NCBI RefSeq assembly: GCF_013389365.1
Contig: NZ_JACADJ010000045.1
Location: forward strand, 1-32,942
From: Desulfobacter latus
GTDB taxonomy: Bacteria; Desulfobacterota; Desulfobacteria; Desulfobacterales; Desulfobacteraceae
Reading direction: 5' to 3'
Length of the DNA: 32,942 nt
A program made the position numbers and the translations under genes. Under the pieces are notes generated by a model. That model had not been told where the DNA came from. It saw only the letters and a program-made list of their open reading frames with translations, and searched no databases. Below, piece by piece: positions 15,579 through 23,978 of the stretch (position 1 is the first letter of the stretch; every line of letters begins with the position of its first letter).

Positions 15579-15610
15579 GCTCCCCGACCTATAAGGATGG
15601 GGGGCTTTTT
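15579..15610 (+). terminator. Terminator-like hairpin in cvpA leader (possible attenuator)
   Basis: GCTCCCC (15579-15585) pairs with GGGGGGC (15599-15605) with one G-T wobble, followed directly by five T residues. It lies nine bases before the cvpA start codon and partly covers the ribosome binding zone. In this position it can only act on cvpA itself, as an attenuator or a translation-blocking hairpin. Confidence 0.5.
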
Positions 15611-15619
15611 GGAGAAGTG

Positions 15620-16141
15620 ATGAACTTTTTTGACCTTTGCGTATTGATCATTGTGGGTTTTTGCCTTGTTCGGGGGGGCTTTAAAGGCCTGATCCGGGAA
15701 ATTTCCGGTATCGTGGGGGTTGTGGCCGGTTTTTATGGGGCCAATACCTATTATCCGCATTTGATTCCTTATATTGATTCATGGATCTCATCCCCCCAGC
15801 TTCAAAAGCTTGTCTGTTTTTTTCTATTGTTCTGTCTGATTCTTATTGCTGTGGGAATTGTGGCCACCCTGATTCACAAATTGCTGAACATTGTATTTTT
15901 AGGCTGGGTGAACAGCGCATTCGGTGTCATTTTCGGGGCTGCCAAAGGCGTACTTATCGCAACGGTCCTTTTTATAACGATCACAAGTTTTGTACCCAAC
16001 GGCAATCATCATATTGCAGCATCCCGCACGGCACCCTACCTTGCCCAGGTTGCGGATGCCCTGACCCTGTTCATTTCTCAGAATATTAAAATGGATTTCA
16101 GTAAACAATTGGAAGGATTAAAAAAAACGTGGAAACAATAA
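15620..16141 (+). CDS. cvpA: CvpA family membrane protein
   Basis: A 173-residue inner-membrane protein with four hydrophobic segments. The CvpA signature NFFDLCVLIIVGFCLVRGGF-KG near the N-terminus and the GWVNSAFGVIFGAAKG segment (about 95-112) are diagnostic; a soluble basic tail (QLEGLKKTWKQ) ends it. CvpA is needed for colicin V export and, more generally, for envelope homeostasis in other bacteria. I chose ATG 15620, preceded by GGAG, rather than the GTG one codon earlier. Its last 13 bases overlap mazG, so the two are translationally coupled. Confidence 0.87.
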   Translation: MNFFDLCVLIIVGFCLVRGGFKGLIREISGIVGVVAGFYGANTYYPHLIPYIDSWISSPQLQKLVCFFLLFCLILIAVGIVATLIHKLLNIVFLGWVNSAFGVIFGAAKGVLIATVLFITITSFVPNGNHHIAASRTAPYLAQVADALTLFISQNIKMDFSKQLEGLKKTWKQ

Positions 16142-16923
16142 TTCCCCTGCTTGAGATCATCCAAAGACTTAGGGGACCGAACGGATGTGCCTGGGACCGG
16201 AAACAAACCCCGACCACCATGTGGAAGTGTCTGGCCGAAGAGTTATATGAACTGGAAGACGCCATTGTTAAAGATGATGAGGATAATATTGTAGAAGAGC
16301 TTGGCGACGTTCTCTTCCAGGTCCTTTTTATTATGGAAATTTATGCCGATGCCGGCAGATTCTCCTTTGACCGGGTGATTAAGACGGTGGCTGAAAAAAT
16401 GATTCGTCGTCACCCCCATGTTTACGGTAACAGCCGGATTTCATCGGAAGATGAGTTAAATAAACAATGGGATGCGATTAAGGCGGGGGAAAAGCGCGAT
16501 GCCGGCACATCTCAGAGACGCTCTGCCCTTGATAATGTACCCGATGGGATGCCGGGCCTGCTAAGGGCTTTGAAAGTGTCTAAATCTGCAGTTAAAGCCG
16601 GCTTTGAATGGGAAAATCTGGGTCAGGTGCTGGATACGGCCGTTTCGGAAATACATGAATTTGAGGCTGCGCTCTCCATGGACGAGGATGATGCCATGCT
16701 TGAATTTGGTGATATCCTTTTTTCCCTTGTGAATGTCGCAAGATTTGCAGGATTTCATCCGGAAACAGCACTCTATAGGTCCACGTCAAAATTTGAGGAA
16801 CGATTCAGAATGATGGAAGCCGACATTGCCAAACAAGGCCTTGATTTAAAGCAGATGCCCCCCGAAGAAAAAGAGAAACATTGGCAGACAGCCAAACAGG
16901 CATGTACACAAAAAAAGCCCTGA
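16129..16923 (+). CDS. mazG: Nucleoside triphosphate pyrophosphohydrolase MazG
   Basis: A 264-residue cytosolic enzyme with two MazG domains. The first (about 10-110) has the signature RLRGPNGCAWDRKQTP, the metal-binding acidic residues E38, E39, E42 and the downstream EELGDVLFQ, and ends with KMIRRHPHVYG. The second (about 160-235) has EIHEFEAAL and EFGDILFSLVNVARF. MazG hydrolyses NTPs to NMP and PPi, cleaning noncanonical nucleotides and modulating (p)ppGpp-related stress. Translation starts with GTG inside the last codons of cvpA. The length is that of the E. coli enzyme. Immediately downstream is a short tandem repeat. Confidence 0.95.
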   Translation: METIIPLLEIIQRLRGPNGCAWDRKQTPTTMWKCLAEELYELEDAIVKDDEDNIVEELGDVLFQVLFIMEIYADAGRFSFDRVIKTVAEKMIRRHPHVYGNSRISSEDELNKQWDAIKAGEKRDAGTSQRRSALDNVPDGMPGLLRALKVSKSAVKAGFEWENLGQVLDTAVSEIHEFEAALSMDEDDAMLEFGDILFSLVNVARFAGFHPETALYRSTSKFEERFRMMEADIAKQGLDLKQMPPEEKEKHWQTAKQACTQKKP

Positions 16924-16951
16924 CACGCATAAGCGTAACACTAGAGCATTC

Positions 16952-16972
16952 TTGTCTCTTGTCTCTTGTCTC
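16952..16972. repeat. Heptamer tandem repeat (TTGTCTC)x3
   Basis: Three perfect adjacent copies of TTGTCTC in the short gap between mazG and the convergent hypothetical gene. A further related GTCTC occurs just after it. Short tandem blocks of this type occur at gene ends in many genomes. Confidence 0.8.
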
Positions 16973-16990
16973 AAGTTTCCAGTCTCTTGC

Positions 16991-17446
16991 CTACAGGTAG
17001 TCACCCCGCTGGAATTTCAGATATTCGGTTTTCGCCGTAACCGCTGTACTCCTGGCAATATCTATGAGACTTTGGTCATCTTCACCAAGTGACAACGTTT
17101 CTTCCAATAAAGATGCGGCGTCTGCATTCAGTTCTTCAAGCATGGGCTCAATCTCCTTTAAAGTGATATTGCCATCATCAAGTTTGTATGCATAGCTTTC
17201 CAGACTGGTCAGCAGTTTGTCGGTTTTATCCGTAACAATGGACGATACGGTTTGAATGTCAAAATCCATTGCAGGAATTTCACCCAATTCAGTGGCCTGT
17301 ATGCCTTGTTCAGATTCCTGTGTTTTTTCCAGCACGGAATTGAGCAATGATTCAAATCCCTGGGCCGGGCCACTGCTCTTGGATTTTTTAGTTGACTGAC
17401 TGTCTAATATTTGGCTGATGCTTTGGATGTTGTTAATATTGGTCAT
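16991..17446 (-). CDS. Hypothetical protein of the flgM cluster (151 aa)
   Basis: An acidic 151-residue protein. The N-terminal 40 residues are polar and probably disordered (QSISQILDSQSTKKSKSSGP), followed by helices (GFESLLNSVLEKTQES, DNITLKEIEPMLEELNADAA) and a conserved-looking C-terminus STAVTAKTEYLKFQRGDYL. AAAGGAGGAG gives a very strong ribosome binding site before ATG 17446. It is separated from flgM by a 183-base gap with a terminator, so it is transcribed on its own. The family is unknown to me; its location suggests a flagellar export or regulatory accessory role, which is only an inference. Confidence 0.7.
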   Translation of the reverse strand: MTNINNIQSISQILDSQSTKKSKSSGPAQGFESLLNSVLEKTQESEQGIQATELGEIPAMDFDIQTVSSIVTDKTDKLLTSLESYAYKLDDGNITLKEIEPMLEELNADAASLLEETLSLGEDDQSLIDIARSTAVTAKTEYLKFQRGDYL

Positions 17447-17573
17447 ATTCTCCTCCTTTTTTTAATTAAGGAAGAATAAAGCAACAAGTGTGCCCAATGT
17501 TCGCGAACTTTTAATGGCTGACGGGTTTTTTTATTTTTAAAATCAAAATGTTATCTTAATAAACATAAAAAAT

Positions 17574-17612
17574 CCCCCCGACCTGAATAGATCAATACAT
17601 CAGGTCGGGGGG
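17574..17612 (-). terminator. Rho-independent terminator of the flgM transcript
   Basis: CCCCCCGACCTGA (17574-17586) and TCAGGTCGGGGGG (17600-17612) are perfect complements (13-bp stem, 13-base loop). On the minus strand the stem is followed by ATTTTTT, giving a strong terminator 18 bases after the flgM stop. A run of seven A on the other side would also allow termination on the plus strand. Confidence 0.88.
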
Positions 17613-17629
17613 AAAAAAATGCCGGTTGG

Positions 17630-17932
17630 TCAAGTCACTTGGTCCATAATTGAACCGATCATTTTTTCCGCTATTTGCTCGGCATTCACGGTGTACTGAT
17701 CGGACTGAACCTGTTGTTTGAGGTTTTCAACTTTCCGGGCTCTGCCCTCGGGGGCTTCGGCAGACGCGGCAGAAATTTTCTGAAGATCCCTGGTGGTGGC
17801 GGATAGATTAATGCTGTCAGAAAGGGGTTCTTCTGTTTTTTGGGCCTGATTCGCCGACGTCTTGGCGGTGGTGCCGGCATTATTAGCAGCGTAACTTTGA
17901 TTGATATACTGCTGTGTGGAATTAATTTTCAT
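17630..17932 (-). CDS. flgM: Anti-sigma-28 factor FlgM
   Basis: A 100-residue protein starting MKINSTQQYINQSY, with a disordered, serine/alanine-rich first half and the C-terminal helices (KVENLKQQVQSDQYTVNAEQ, IAEKMIGSIMDQVT) that in FlgM wrap around sigma-28. FlgM holds FliA inactive until it is exported through the completed hook-basal body, so late flagellar genes wait for assembly. I start at ATG 17932, which has AGGAGG nine bases upstream; a GTG three codons earlier is too close to it. The gene follows a 145-residue partner with nearly adjacent ends, and a strong terminator closes the unit. Confidence 0.85.
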   Translation of the reverse strand: MKINSTQQYINQSYAANNAGTTAKTSANQAQKTEEPLSDSINLSATTRDLQKISAASAEAPEGRARKVENLKQQVQSDQYTVNAEQIAEKMIGSIMDQVT

Positions 17933-17933
17933 T

Positions 17934-18371
17934 TTAAACACCCTCCTGGGATTCCATATTGGAGTCAGCCACCTGGCGGGCCAGTTCCGTCATCCGTTCT
18001 ACGATAAATTTGGAATCTTCAACGGATAAATTCTGGACAACCTTGTTATTGTTTTCATCAACCGAGGTATACGTGAATTGATTTTTCCCTTTGGTGAAAT
18101 CAATCTTTTTTCCCAGCTCTTTTTGAATTTGATCGGTGATCCGGGTCGTATCTTTTTCTTCATTGGGGCCTTCGTTGATAATTTTATCAACAATGTTGCT
18201 TGCAACCTTATCTATAATAGCTTGTCGCTTGCCTTCCGATGAGATGCTGACACTGTCCGCAGAAACCTTGTTGGCGTCGCTGAATTTATTCTTATCCAGC
18301 AGTTTACCCTGGCTGAATTGCCTTGAATAAACTTTCAACACATTTTGTATTTGGTATGAAGGTATCTGCAT
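17934..18371 (-). CDS. FlgM-associated protein, DVU0524-like
   Basis: A 145-residue protein starting MQIPSYQIQNVLKVYSRQF, followed by a SADSVSISSEGKRQAIIDKV segment, a middle FTYTSVDENNNKVVQNLS strand pair and a final helix (FIVERMTELARQVADSNM). Proteins beginning with MQIPSYQI-like sequence sit directly upstream of flgM in sulfate reducers; I recall the name DVU0524 family for them. The role is unknown. The SVSIS...GK segment resembles the sigma-binding layout of FlgM, which may point to a related function. A good AAGGAG precedes the start, and the stop lies one base before the flgM ATG (coupled translation). Confidence 0.65.
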   Translation of the reverse strand: MQIPSYQIQNVLKVYSRQFSQGKLLDKNKFSDANKVSADSVSISSEGKRQAIIDKVASNIVDKIINEGPNEEKDTTRITDQIQKELGKKIDFTKGKNQFTYTSVDENNNKVVQNLSVEDSKFIVERMTELARQVADSNMESQEGV

Positions 18372-18432
18372 TTTAATTTTCTCCTTAACCCCACTATCGG
18401 CTTGATAAAATTAAAACTTTAGAAAAAAAACG

Positions 18433-19719
18433 TTAATCCTCAAAATTTCCCTGGGGGCCTTTATCTGCAGTAATCCGGGAGGCCTTCTCAATAATTTTTT
18501 CCCGGGTCCATTCCTCTTTTTGTTCAATTTTTTCGGCTTTGGGGCCGGGCATATGTGACTGGGTTTCAAAAATTTGTTGTTTTACCAGATCTGCTGTACC
18601 TGTCGCGTTGAACACGTCGGTGAGCAGCGTAAATACAAAATTTTCAACGTCTTTGATCATTCGTTCCCGAATCGGCGCATCCTGGGCTGTCAGGGTATTT
18701 TCAAAAGGCAGGTTCAGTTTTTTAAAGTTTCCTTTTTGCCACTCATTGGCTGCGGCAAACGCGCACATCTTTTCCCAGGTGCCCCGGGAGACCCCTTTGC
18801 CGCGCTCTTTGATAAAGCTGCCCGACTCATCCATGATGGCATTGCCATAGTCATTAACCTTCACTCCCCAGGAGATCATCTGAAGGGCCGTGGCAACATT
18901 GGCTTTTGTGGTTTTTGTTTTCATCGCAATCTGACGCAGCCGATCGGAACTGTTTCCCGATGTACCGTGCTGGGCGCCGGAAATGCCGTAAGGGGCCAGG
19001 GCCTCATGTATCTGTGCGGTCAAATCGACATTGATGCCTGCATCGCTTTGTTCAATACCGTGGGTGGTGCCGTTGTTCAGGGCGATCCAGTCGGGAAAAA
19101 TGCTGTGGGCATTGAGTCCCTGGATAAGAAACAGCGCTTCTTCAGGCGTTGAAAGACCCAGTTTCCCTTTTATCTCACCCACTTCGGTTTCAAGGCCGGC
19201 CCACTCAGGTACATATGGATTTAATTCAATATTGGCCAAAAGATTCTGGTCATCCGGCATGTGGGATGCGTCAATGGCAATAGAGGTAATGCCGGCATCA
19301 AATATAGACCGGATTTCGGTTTTGGCCGGTTCAACATCTTCGGGTTTTTTAATGCCGAAATGGTCTGCATGTATGGCCACGGGAATCGTTATTCCCATTT
19401 CATTCATATAGGCATCGGTCTGCCTTGCGATGTTCCAGTAGTTGGTGGCGCAATAGGCCCCGGTGCCGCCCTCGGAGCGTGCAATTTCAATGATAACGGC
19501 AGCATTGGCCCGCTGGGCCGCGGCCAGGGTGCCTTTGATGACAAAGGCGTTTCTGCCGTTTGCCGCAATGGTCATGCAGCCGCCTTTGGCCAGCAGGGCG
19601 CGGTCAATATATTTCCCGCTGACAATCAATGCCTGTGAGTTGGGAAAACATTTTTTTACATTGGGGGGTCTGCCGTAATCAAGCAGTTTGCGATATTCGT
19701 TGGATTGTGAATGCGTCAT
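18433..19719 (-). CDS. Class II fructose-bisphosphate aldolase
   Basis: A 428-residue cytosolic TIM-barrel enzyme converting fructose 1,6-bisphosphate to dihydroxyacetone phosphate and glyceraldehyde 3-phosphate. Zinc ligands and catalytic residues are visible as VAIHADHFG (H117, D119, H120), LETEVGEIKG (about 176-185), LNNGTTHG (H220) and GAQHGTSGN (H251). It is longer than the 360-residue E. coli enzyme, with a variant of the class II motifs; a relative acting on tagatose-bisphosphate or a related substrate cannot be excluded. GGGAGAA precedes the ATG. It is 61 bases from the flgM cluster, on the same strand, and is divergent from the Etf-linked operon. Confidence 0.88.
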   Translation of the reverse strand: MTHSQSNEYRKLLDYGRPPNVKKCFPNSQALIVSGKYIDRALLAKGGCMTIAANGRNAFVIKGTLAAAQRANAAVIIEIARSEGGTGAYCATNYWNIARQTDAYMNEMGITIPVAIHADHFGIKKPEDVEPAKTEIRSIFDAGITSIAIDASHMPDDQNLLANIELNPYVPEWAGLETEVGEIKGKLGLSTPEEALFLIQGLNAHSIFPDWIALNNGTTHGIEQSDAGINVDLTAQIHEALAPYGISGAQHGTSGNSSDRLRQIAMKTKTTKANVATALQMISWGVKVNDYGNAIMDESGSFIKERGKGVSRGTWEKMCAFAAANEWQKGNFKKLNLPFENTLTAQDAPIRERMIKDVENFVFTLLTDVFNATGTADLVKQQIFETQSHMPGPKAEKIEQKEEWTREKIIEKASRITADKGPQGNFED

Positions 19720-19917
19720 GATAAAATTCTCCCGTATGTGATTAAGAATGACTAGGTATCATAAACTTTTTACATTAAAATAACCTAAAATCAAGTTCAT
19801 TAAAAGAAATGAATGAATGTTTATGGTTTTCCAAGGCTAAAATGCATATATTTTAATATGTTGTAAGTATCAGATATGTTAACATAATAGCGCCTGTTTG
19901 GGAAAATATTACAAGGC

Positions 19918-19947
19918 TTGACATTTGCATGAATCTATTGTTAGTTT
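19918..19947 (+). promoter_or_regulatory. Possible promoter of the Fe-S oxidoreductase-etfBA operon
   Basis: TTGACA (19918-19923) is followed after 18 bases by TAGTTT (19942-19947), with the ATG of the first gene 37 bases further. The -35 is perfect, the -10 poor. AGGAGG (19969-19974) is the ribosome binding site. The 264-base gap to the divergent aldolase holds no gene; its middle is AT-rich. Confidence 0.35.
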
Positions 19948-19983
19948 GCACGGTTTTATTATTTTTTAGGAGGTAAGCTAAGT

Positions 19984-22053
19984 ATGTCTATGATCATTAC
20001 TCCGGCAGACTATCTGTTGTTCGGTTTTTTTCCAACAGTGATTTTTTCATTTCTTCTGCCGGTCATCGGTGTCGGGTTATTTACCTATATCATTGCACGC
20101 AGAATCGCGCCTTTGGTCCGGGCCAATCCAGATTATCGTTTTGACAATATTCCGGAACGGATTAAAAATCTGATCGTTGTCTGGTTCGGACAGATCCGCC
20201 AGCCCAGATACATGCGGGCCGGTGTGCTGCACATCATTATATTTGCCGGCTTTTTAATCCTTTCCATCCGTTCCACCAGCCTTGTTATTATCGGTCTGGA
20301 TGACGGCTTTATCTTTCCCGGGCTGGACGGCACTCTTGGCACTGTATATAATGTCATGAAAGATTATGCCGCCACCGCCGTTCTTGCGGCCTGCATCATC
20401 GCCGCCTACCGCCGGGGCATCATCAGGCCGGCCCGCTATGCCGTGCCTGAAAAATATGGCCATGACCATACGGCAGAAGCGGTGTTTGTTCTGGGCCTCA
20501 TCGCCACCCTGATGATTTCAGAAAGCATGTTTGAAGCGTCTGCCGTCGCCTACAACTATCAGGCCCTTGGTGACGCCCATTTTCCGGCGGTTTTTTCCCT
20601 GGCCTGGTTTTTTTCAAAAATGCTCGGGTTTGCATCCTTCGCAACCCTCCAGGGCCTGCACATCATTATGTATTATGTGCATGATGTGACCTTTTTCTTT
20701 TTTCTGTGCTTTCTGCCTCTGGGCAAGCATTTCCACGTCATCACCTCTATTTTCAACGTCTTTTTCATGCGGGTGAAAAAAGGCAATATCAAGCCGGTTA
20801 AATACGGTGTTTCCGATGAGCAACTGGATGATCTGGAATCCTTTGGGGTTAAAAGACTTGAGGATTTTACCTGGAAGCACATGCTTGATTTCTACTCCTG
20901 TGCCGACTGCGGCCGCTGTTCCGATCAATGTCCGGCCAATACCGCAGGCCGTCCGTTGTCCCCGCGGTTCATCAGTATCAAGGCCCGGGATCTTATTTTT
21001 AAGAATTATCCGATCAAGTCCGGTGTGATTTATACATCCGACAAGCTGCTGGTGGAAGACATTTATACCGAGGATGAAATCTGGTCCTGTACCACCTGCG
21101 GGGCGTGTGAACAGGAATGCCCCCTGGGCATCGAATATATTGATAAGATGGTTGACCTGCGTCGCGGCATGGTGGATGAGGGCATGGTGCCCCAGTCGCT
21201 GCAAAAACCCCTTAAAGCCCTTGAAAAACGCGGCAATCCCTATGGCAAAATGGAAAAGAAACGTGCGGACTGGGCCAAGGAAAAAACCTTTGCCCAAACC
21301 CATACGGTCAAGGATCTGGGTAAAGACACTGCCGATACCCTCTATTTTGTAGACAGTATCACCTCCTATGACGACAATATGCAGGACATTGCCCGCCGGA
21401 CAGCCATTATCCTTGAAAAGGCCGGCATGGACTTCGGCGTCCTGGGCAAAGGTGAAAAAGACAGCGGTAACGAGGTACTCCGGTTTGGTGAAGAGATGCT
21501 TTACCAGGAACTCAAGGCACAGAATACCGAAGCCATTCTTGAATCCGGTGTCAAACGGATTGTCACGGCCGATCCCCATGCCCTGAATGCGTTGAAAAAC
21601 GACTACACGGGTCTGCCTCCTGTCAAACACATCAGTGAAATCGTGGCGGAAAAGATTAAATCCGGTGCCTTGACCATGACACCGTGCAAAAATCGGGATA
21701 ACGTCTATGTGTACCATGATCCCTGTTATCTTGGCCGCCACAACACTATTTATGAATCCCCGAGACAGGCGCTGGATGCCATTGCCGGCCTGACCCGGGT
21801 GGAACTGGAGAAAAGCCGTGACCGCTCCTTCTGCTGCGGCGGCGGCGGCCTGATGCTCTTTTATGAGCCCGAAGAAGAGACCCGCATGGGCGTTATCAGG
21901 GTAAATATGGCTGCAGACGCCGGGGCCAATGTGATTGTTACGGCCTGTCCGTTCTGTCTGGTGAATATCCAGGATGCCATTAAGGTGGCCGGCAAAGAAG
22001 GCGAGATGGAAGCCCTTGATTTTACGCAACTCATTGAGGATCATCTAGCATAA
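19984..22053 (+). CDS. Membrane Fe-S oxidoreductase, EtfAB:quinone oxidoreductase (EMO) type
   Basis: A 689-residue protein with an N-terminal membrane domain of about six helices (about 10-265, NarI-like, with candidate heme histidines in ATLQGLHIIMYYVHDV), then two ferredoxin-type clusters: C306-x2-C309-x2-C312-x3-C316 (SCADCGRCSDQCP) and C369-x2-C372-x2-C375-x3-C379 (SCTTCGACEQECP). The C-terminus has a CCG domain (HDPCYLGRHN, FCCGGGGLML, TACPFCLVN) as in heterodisulfide reductase subunit HdrB. Proteins of this build beside etfBA pass electrons from acyl-CoA dehydrogenase-reduced Etf to (mena)quinone in anaerobic beta-oxidation. etfB follows 26 bases later. Confidence 0.9.
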   Translation: MSMIITPADYLLFGFFPTVIFSFLLPVIGVGLFTYIIARRIAPLVRANPDYRFDNIPERIKNLIVVWFGQIRQPRYMRAGVLHIIIFAGFLILSIRSTSLVIIGLDDGFIFPGLDGTLGTVYNVMKDYAATAVLAACIIAAYRRGIIRPARYAVPEKYGHDHTAEAVFVLGLIATLMISESMFEASAVAYNYQALGDAHFPAVFSLAWFFSKMLGFASFATLQGLHIIMYYVHDVTFFFFLCFLPLGKHFHVITSIFNVFFMRVKKGNIKPVKYGVSDEQLDDLESFGVKRLEDFTWKHMLDFYSCADCGRCSDQCPANTAGRPLSPRFISIKARDLIFKNYPIKSGVIYTSDKLLVEDIYTEDEIWSCTTCGACEQECPLGIEYIDKMVDLRRGMVDEGMVPQSLQKPLKALEKRGNPYGKMEKKRADWAKEKTFAQTHTVKDLGKDTADTLYFVDSITSYDDNMQDIARRTAIILEKAGMDFGVLGKGEKDSGNEVLRFGEEMLYQELKAQNTEAILESGVKRIVTADPHALNALKNDYTGLPPVKHISEIVAEKIKSGALTMTPCKNRDNVYVYHDPCYLGRHNTIYESPRQALDAIAGLTRVELEKSRDRSFCCGGGGLMLFYEPEEETRMGVIRVNMAADAGANVIVTACPFCLVNIQDAIKVAGKEGEMEALDFTQLIEDHLA

Positions 22054-22079
22054 TAAAAAACAAGCTTAAGGAGAAAATA

Positions 22080-22865
22080 ATGGAAATTTTGGTGTGCGTC
22101 AAACGCGTTCCGGATACTGCTGAGAACGAATTTGAACTTAATGCCGAAGGCAATGATCTGGATCGTGATGATCTGGTTTATTCCGTGAACGAGTGGGACA
22201 ACTATGCCGTTGAAGAGGCCATCCGGATTGTGGATAACCTGGGCGGCAGCATAACCGTTGTAACGGTGGGTGATGACGAGGCTGAAGAAGTCCTCCGACG
22301 TGAAATGGCCATGGGCGCCAATAACGGCGTTCTGCTTTCCGATGACGCCTTTGAAGGGTCTGACGGTCGCGGTATTGCAACCCTCCTTAAAGCTGAAGTT
22401 GAAACAGGCAATTATGACCTGATTCTTACCGGCGCCCAGGCCGATGAAGGCGCAGGTCAGGTGGGCGGCATGCTGGCTGCCATGCTGGACTACCCTTATG
22501 CCTCTCTGGTGAATAAGATTGAGCCCGGGGAGGGAAAAATTAAAGTGGGCCGGGAAATCGAAGGCGGCAACCAGGAAATGAATGAAATTGAACTGCCCTG
22601 CGTGCTTTCCATTCAGACCGGTATCAACGAGCCCCGTTATGTCGGTATCCGCGGTATCCGTAAGGTGGCCGGTGTTGAGATTCCGGTAAAGGGTGCCGGT
22701 GATCTTGGTGTGGATGCCGGCAGCGTAGGCGAGGCCGGTGCAAAGACCAAACGCGTGGATTATTTTGTCCCCGATCCGGGCGATGGTGCTGAAATGCTTG
22801 ACGGCGACACCGATGAAATTATTGAAAAATTGATTGAAAAGCTGAAAGCCAAAGGAGGTCTTTGA
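22080..22865 (+). CDS. etfB: Electron transfer flavoprotein beta subunit
   Basis: A 261-residue protein starting MEILVCVKRVPDTAENEF, with NEWDNYAVEEAIRIVD, VVTVGDDEAEEVLRREMAMG and the AMP/FAD-binding loop ADEGAGQVGGMLAAML (about 120-137), and the ESIQTGINEPRYVGIRGIRK-like segment (here SIQTGINEPRYVGIRGI) at about 182-198. It forms a heterodimer with EtfA that carries electrons from acyl-CoA dehydrogenases to the membrane oxidoreductase encoded upstream. AAGGAG precedes the ATG. Its last codons contain the AAAGGAGG that serves etfA, so the subunits are made in equal amounts. Confidence 0.95.
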   Translation: MEILVCVKRVPDTAENEFELNAEGNDLDRDDLVYSVNEWDNYAVEEAIRIVDNLGGSITVVTVGDDEAEEVLRREMAMGANNGVLLSDDAFEGSDGRGIATLLKAEVETGNYDLILTGAQADEGAGQVGGMLAAMLDYPYASLVNKIEPGEGKIKVGREIEGGNQEMNEIELPCVLSIQTGINEPRYVGIRGIRKVAGVEIPVKGAGDLGVDAGSVGEAGAKTKRVDYFVPDPGDGAEMLDGDTDEIIEKLIEKLKAKGGL

Positions 22866-22867
22866 TC

Positions 22868-23836
22868 ATGACACGGATTTTTGCATATGTGCCATTTAAA
22901 AACGGGGTAACCGACGATGTGGCACTCGAATACCCGGATGCTGCAAAAAAGATTGATGCCGGTGCATCGCTTACGGCTGTCGTTACCGGCCATGGTGCTG
23001 ATCTGGACAATGTGGCCGACGCACTGACCAAAACCTATTCCGAAGTCATTAAAATCGACAATGAGGCCCTGGCCTATCCCAACGCCGAGATCGTGAGAAA
23101 AGCCTTGACCCATGTCATTCCGGCCGATGCCATTGTGCTGGTGCCCCATGACACATTCGGTATGGACCTGGCCCCGGGCCTGTCCATCAAACTGGATTCC
23201 GCCTATGCGGCGGATGTTGTGGATTTTGAAGGCATGGACGGTGCGACCTTGAAACTTATCCGTCAGGAACTGGGCGGGGCTGTATCGACCCATGTGACCT
23301 GTGATGCGGCTTCAGGCGCCGTCATCACCATCCGTCCGGGCACATTTGCGCCGGCTGATGAAGAAGGTGCGTCCGGTACCGTGGTTGACAAATCCGGTGA
23401 GGCCGGTGACCTTTCCGCCAAAAGAACCTTCCTGGAAGTGGTTGAAGCGGAAGTCGGCGATGTTGATATCACCAAATCCGACGTTCTGGTTTCCATTGGC
23501 CGCGGTATCGAAGATGAAGACAACATTGAAATGGCCCAGGACCTGGCTGATGCCATGGGTGGGGTCGTGGCCTGCTCCCGTCCCATTGTTGATGCCAAAT
23601 GGCTTGAAAAATCCCGCCAGGTAGGGACCTCCGGCCAGACCGTCAAACCCAAAATCTACATGGCCATGGGGATTTCCGGTTCCTTCCAGCACATGGGCGG
23701 CATCAAGGGCAATCCCTTTATCGTTGCCGTGAACAAAAACCCCAAAGCACCGATTTTCCAGGTTGCGGATGTGGGGATCGTGGAAGATATCCTTGATTTC
23801 ATGCCTGAACTCCAGGAAGCCATTGAAGACCTTTGA
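22868..23836 (+). CDS. etfA: Electron transfer flavoprotein alpha subunit
   Basis: A 322-residue protein starting MTRIFAYVPFKNGVTDD. The C-terminal FAD-binding half has VGTSGQTVKPKIYMAMGIS, SGSFQHMGGIKG and APIFQVADVGIVEDI, the classical EtfA signature. I take ATG 22868, with AAAGGAGG at 22851-22858; a TTG two codons earlier is possible. It partners EtfB; with the Fe-S oxidoreductase it forms a path from fatty-acid or aromatic-acid oxidation to quinones. The first third is more divergent than in bacterial housekeeping EtfA, which is normal for the anaerobic forms. A palindromic repeat follows its stop. Confidence 0.95.
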   Translation: MTRIFAYVPFKNGVTDDVALEYPDAAKKIDAGASLTAVVTGHGADLDNVADALTKTYSEVIKIDNEALAYPNAEIVRKALTHVIPADAIVLVPHDTFGMDLAPGLSIKLDSAYAADVVDFEGMDGATLKLIRQELGGAVSTHVTCDAASGAVITIRPGTFAPADEEGASGTVVDKSGEAGDLSAKRTFLEVVEAEVGDVDITKSDVLVSIGRGIEDEDNIEMAQDLADAMGGVVACSRPIVDAKWLEKSRQVGTSGQTVKPKIYMAMGISGSFQHMGGIKGNPFIVAVNKNPKAPIFQVADVGIVEDILDFMPELQEAIEDL

Positions 23837-23852
23837 TGGCAATGGTGGGTTT

Positions 23853-23971
23853 GTAGGGGCAACCCCCTGTGGTTGCCCTGTTTGGAATTCGGCACGGACC
23901 AGGGTATCTTTATTTTCGTGGTCATGGAATTGGACGTTTTTATCAGGGCAGGCACAGGAGCCTGCCCCTAC
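23853..23971. repeat. Paired palindromic repeats (REPIN-like)
   Basis: Two 28-base units face each other: one begins GTAGGGGCAACCCCCTGTGG (23853-23880), the other ends GGAGCCTGCCCCTAC (23944-23971). Each unit folds on itself and the outer ends GTAGGGGC/GCCCCTAC are complementary. They occupy the convergent gap between etfA and the DUF4143 ATPase, the usual place of such elements. Confidence 0.7.
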
Positions 23972-23978
23972 GGTTATT

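Noticed and set aside
20614-22044. Long antisense open frame (476 codons) within the Fe-S oxidoreductase gene
   Set aside because: It is the shadow of a GC-rich gene with clear Fe-S and CCG motifs on the plus strand; the antisense product has no recognisable motif.
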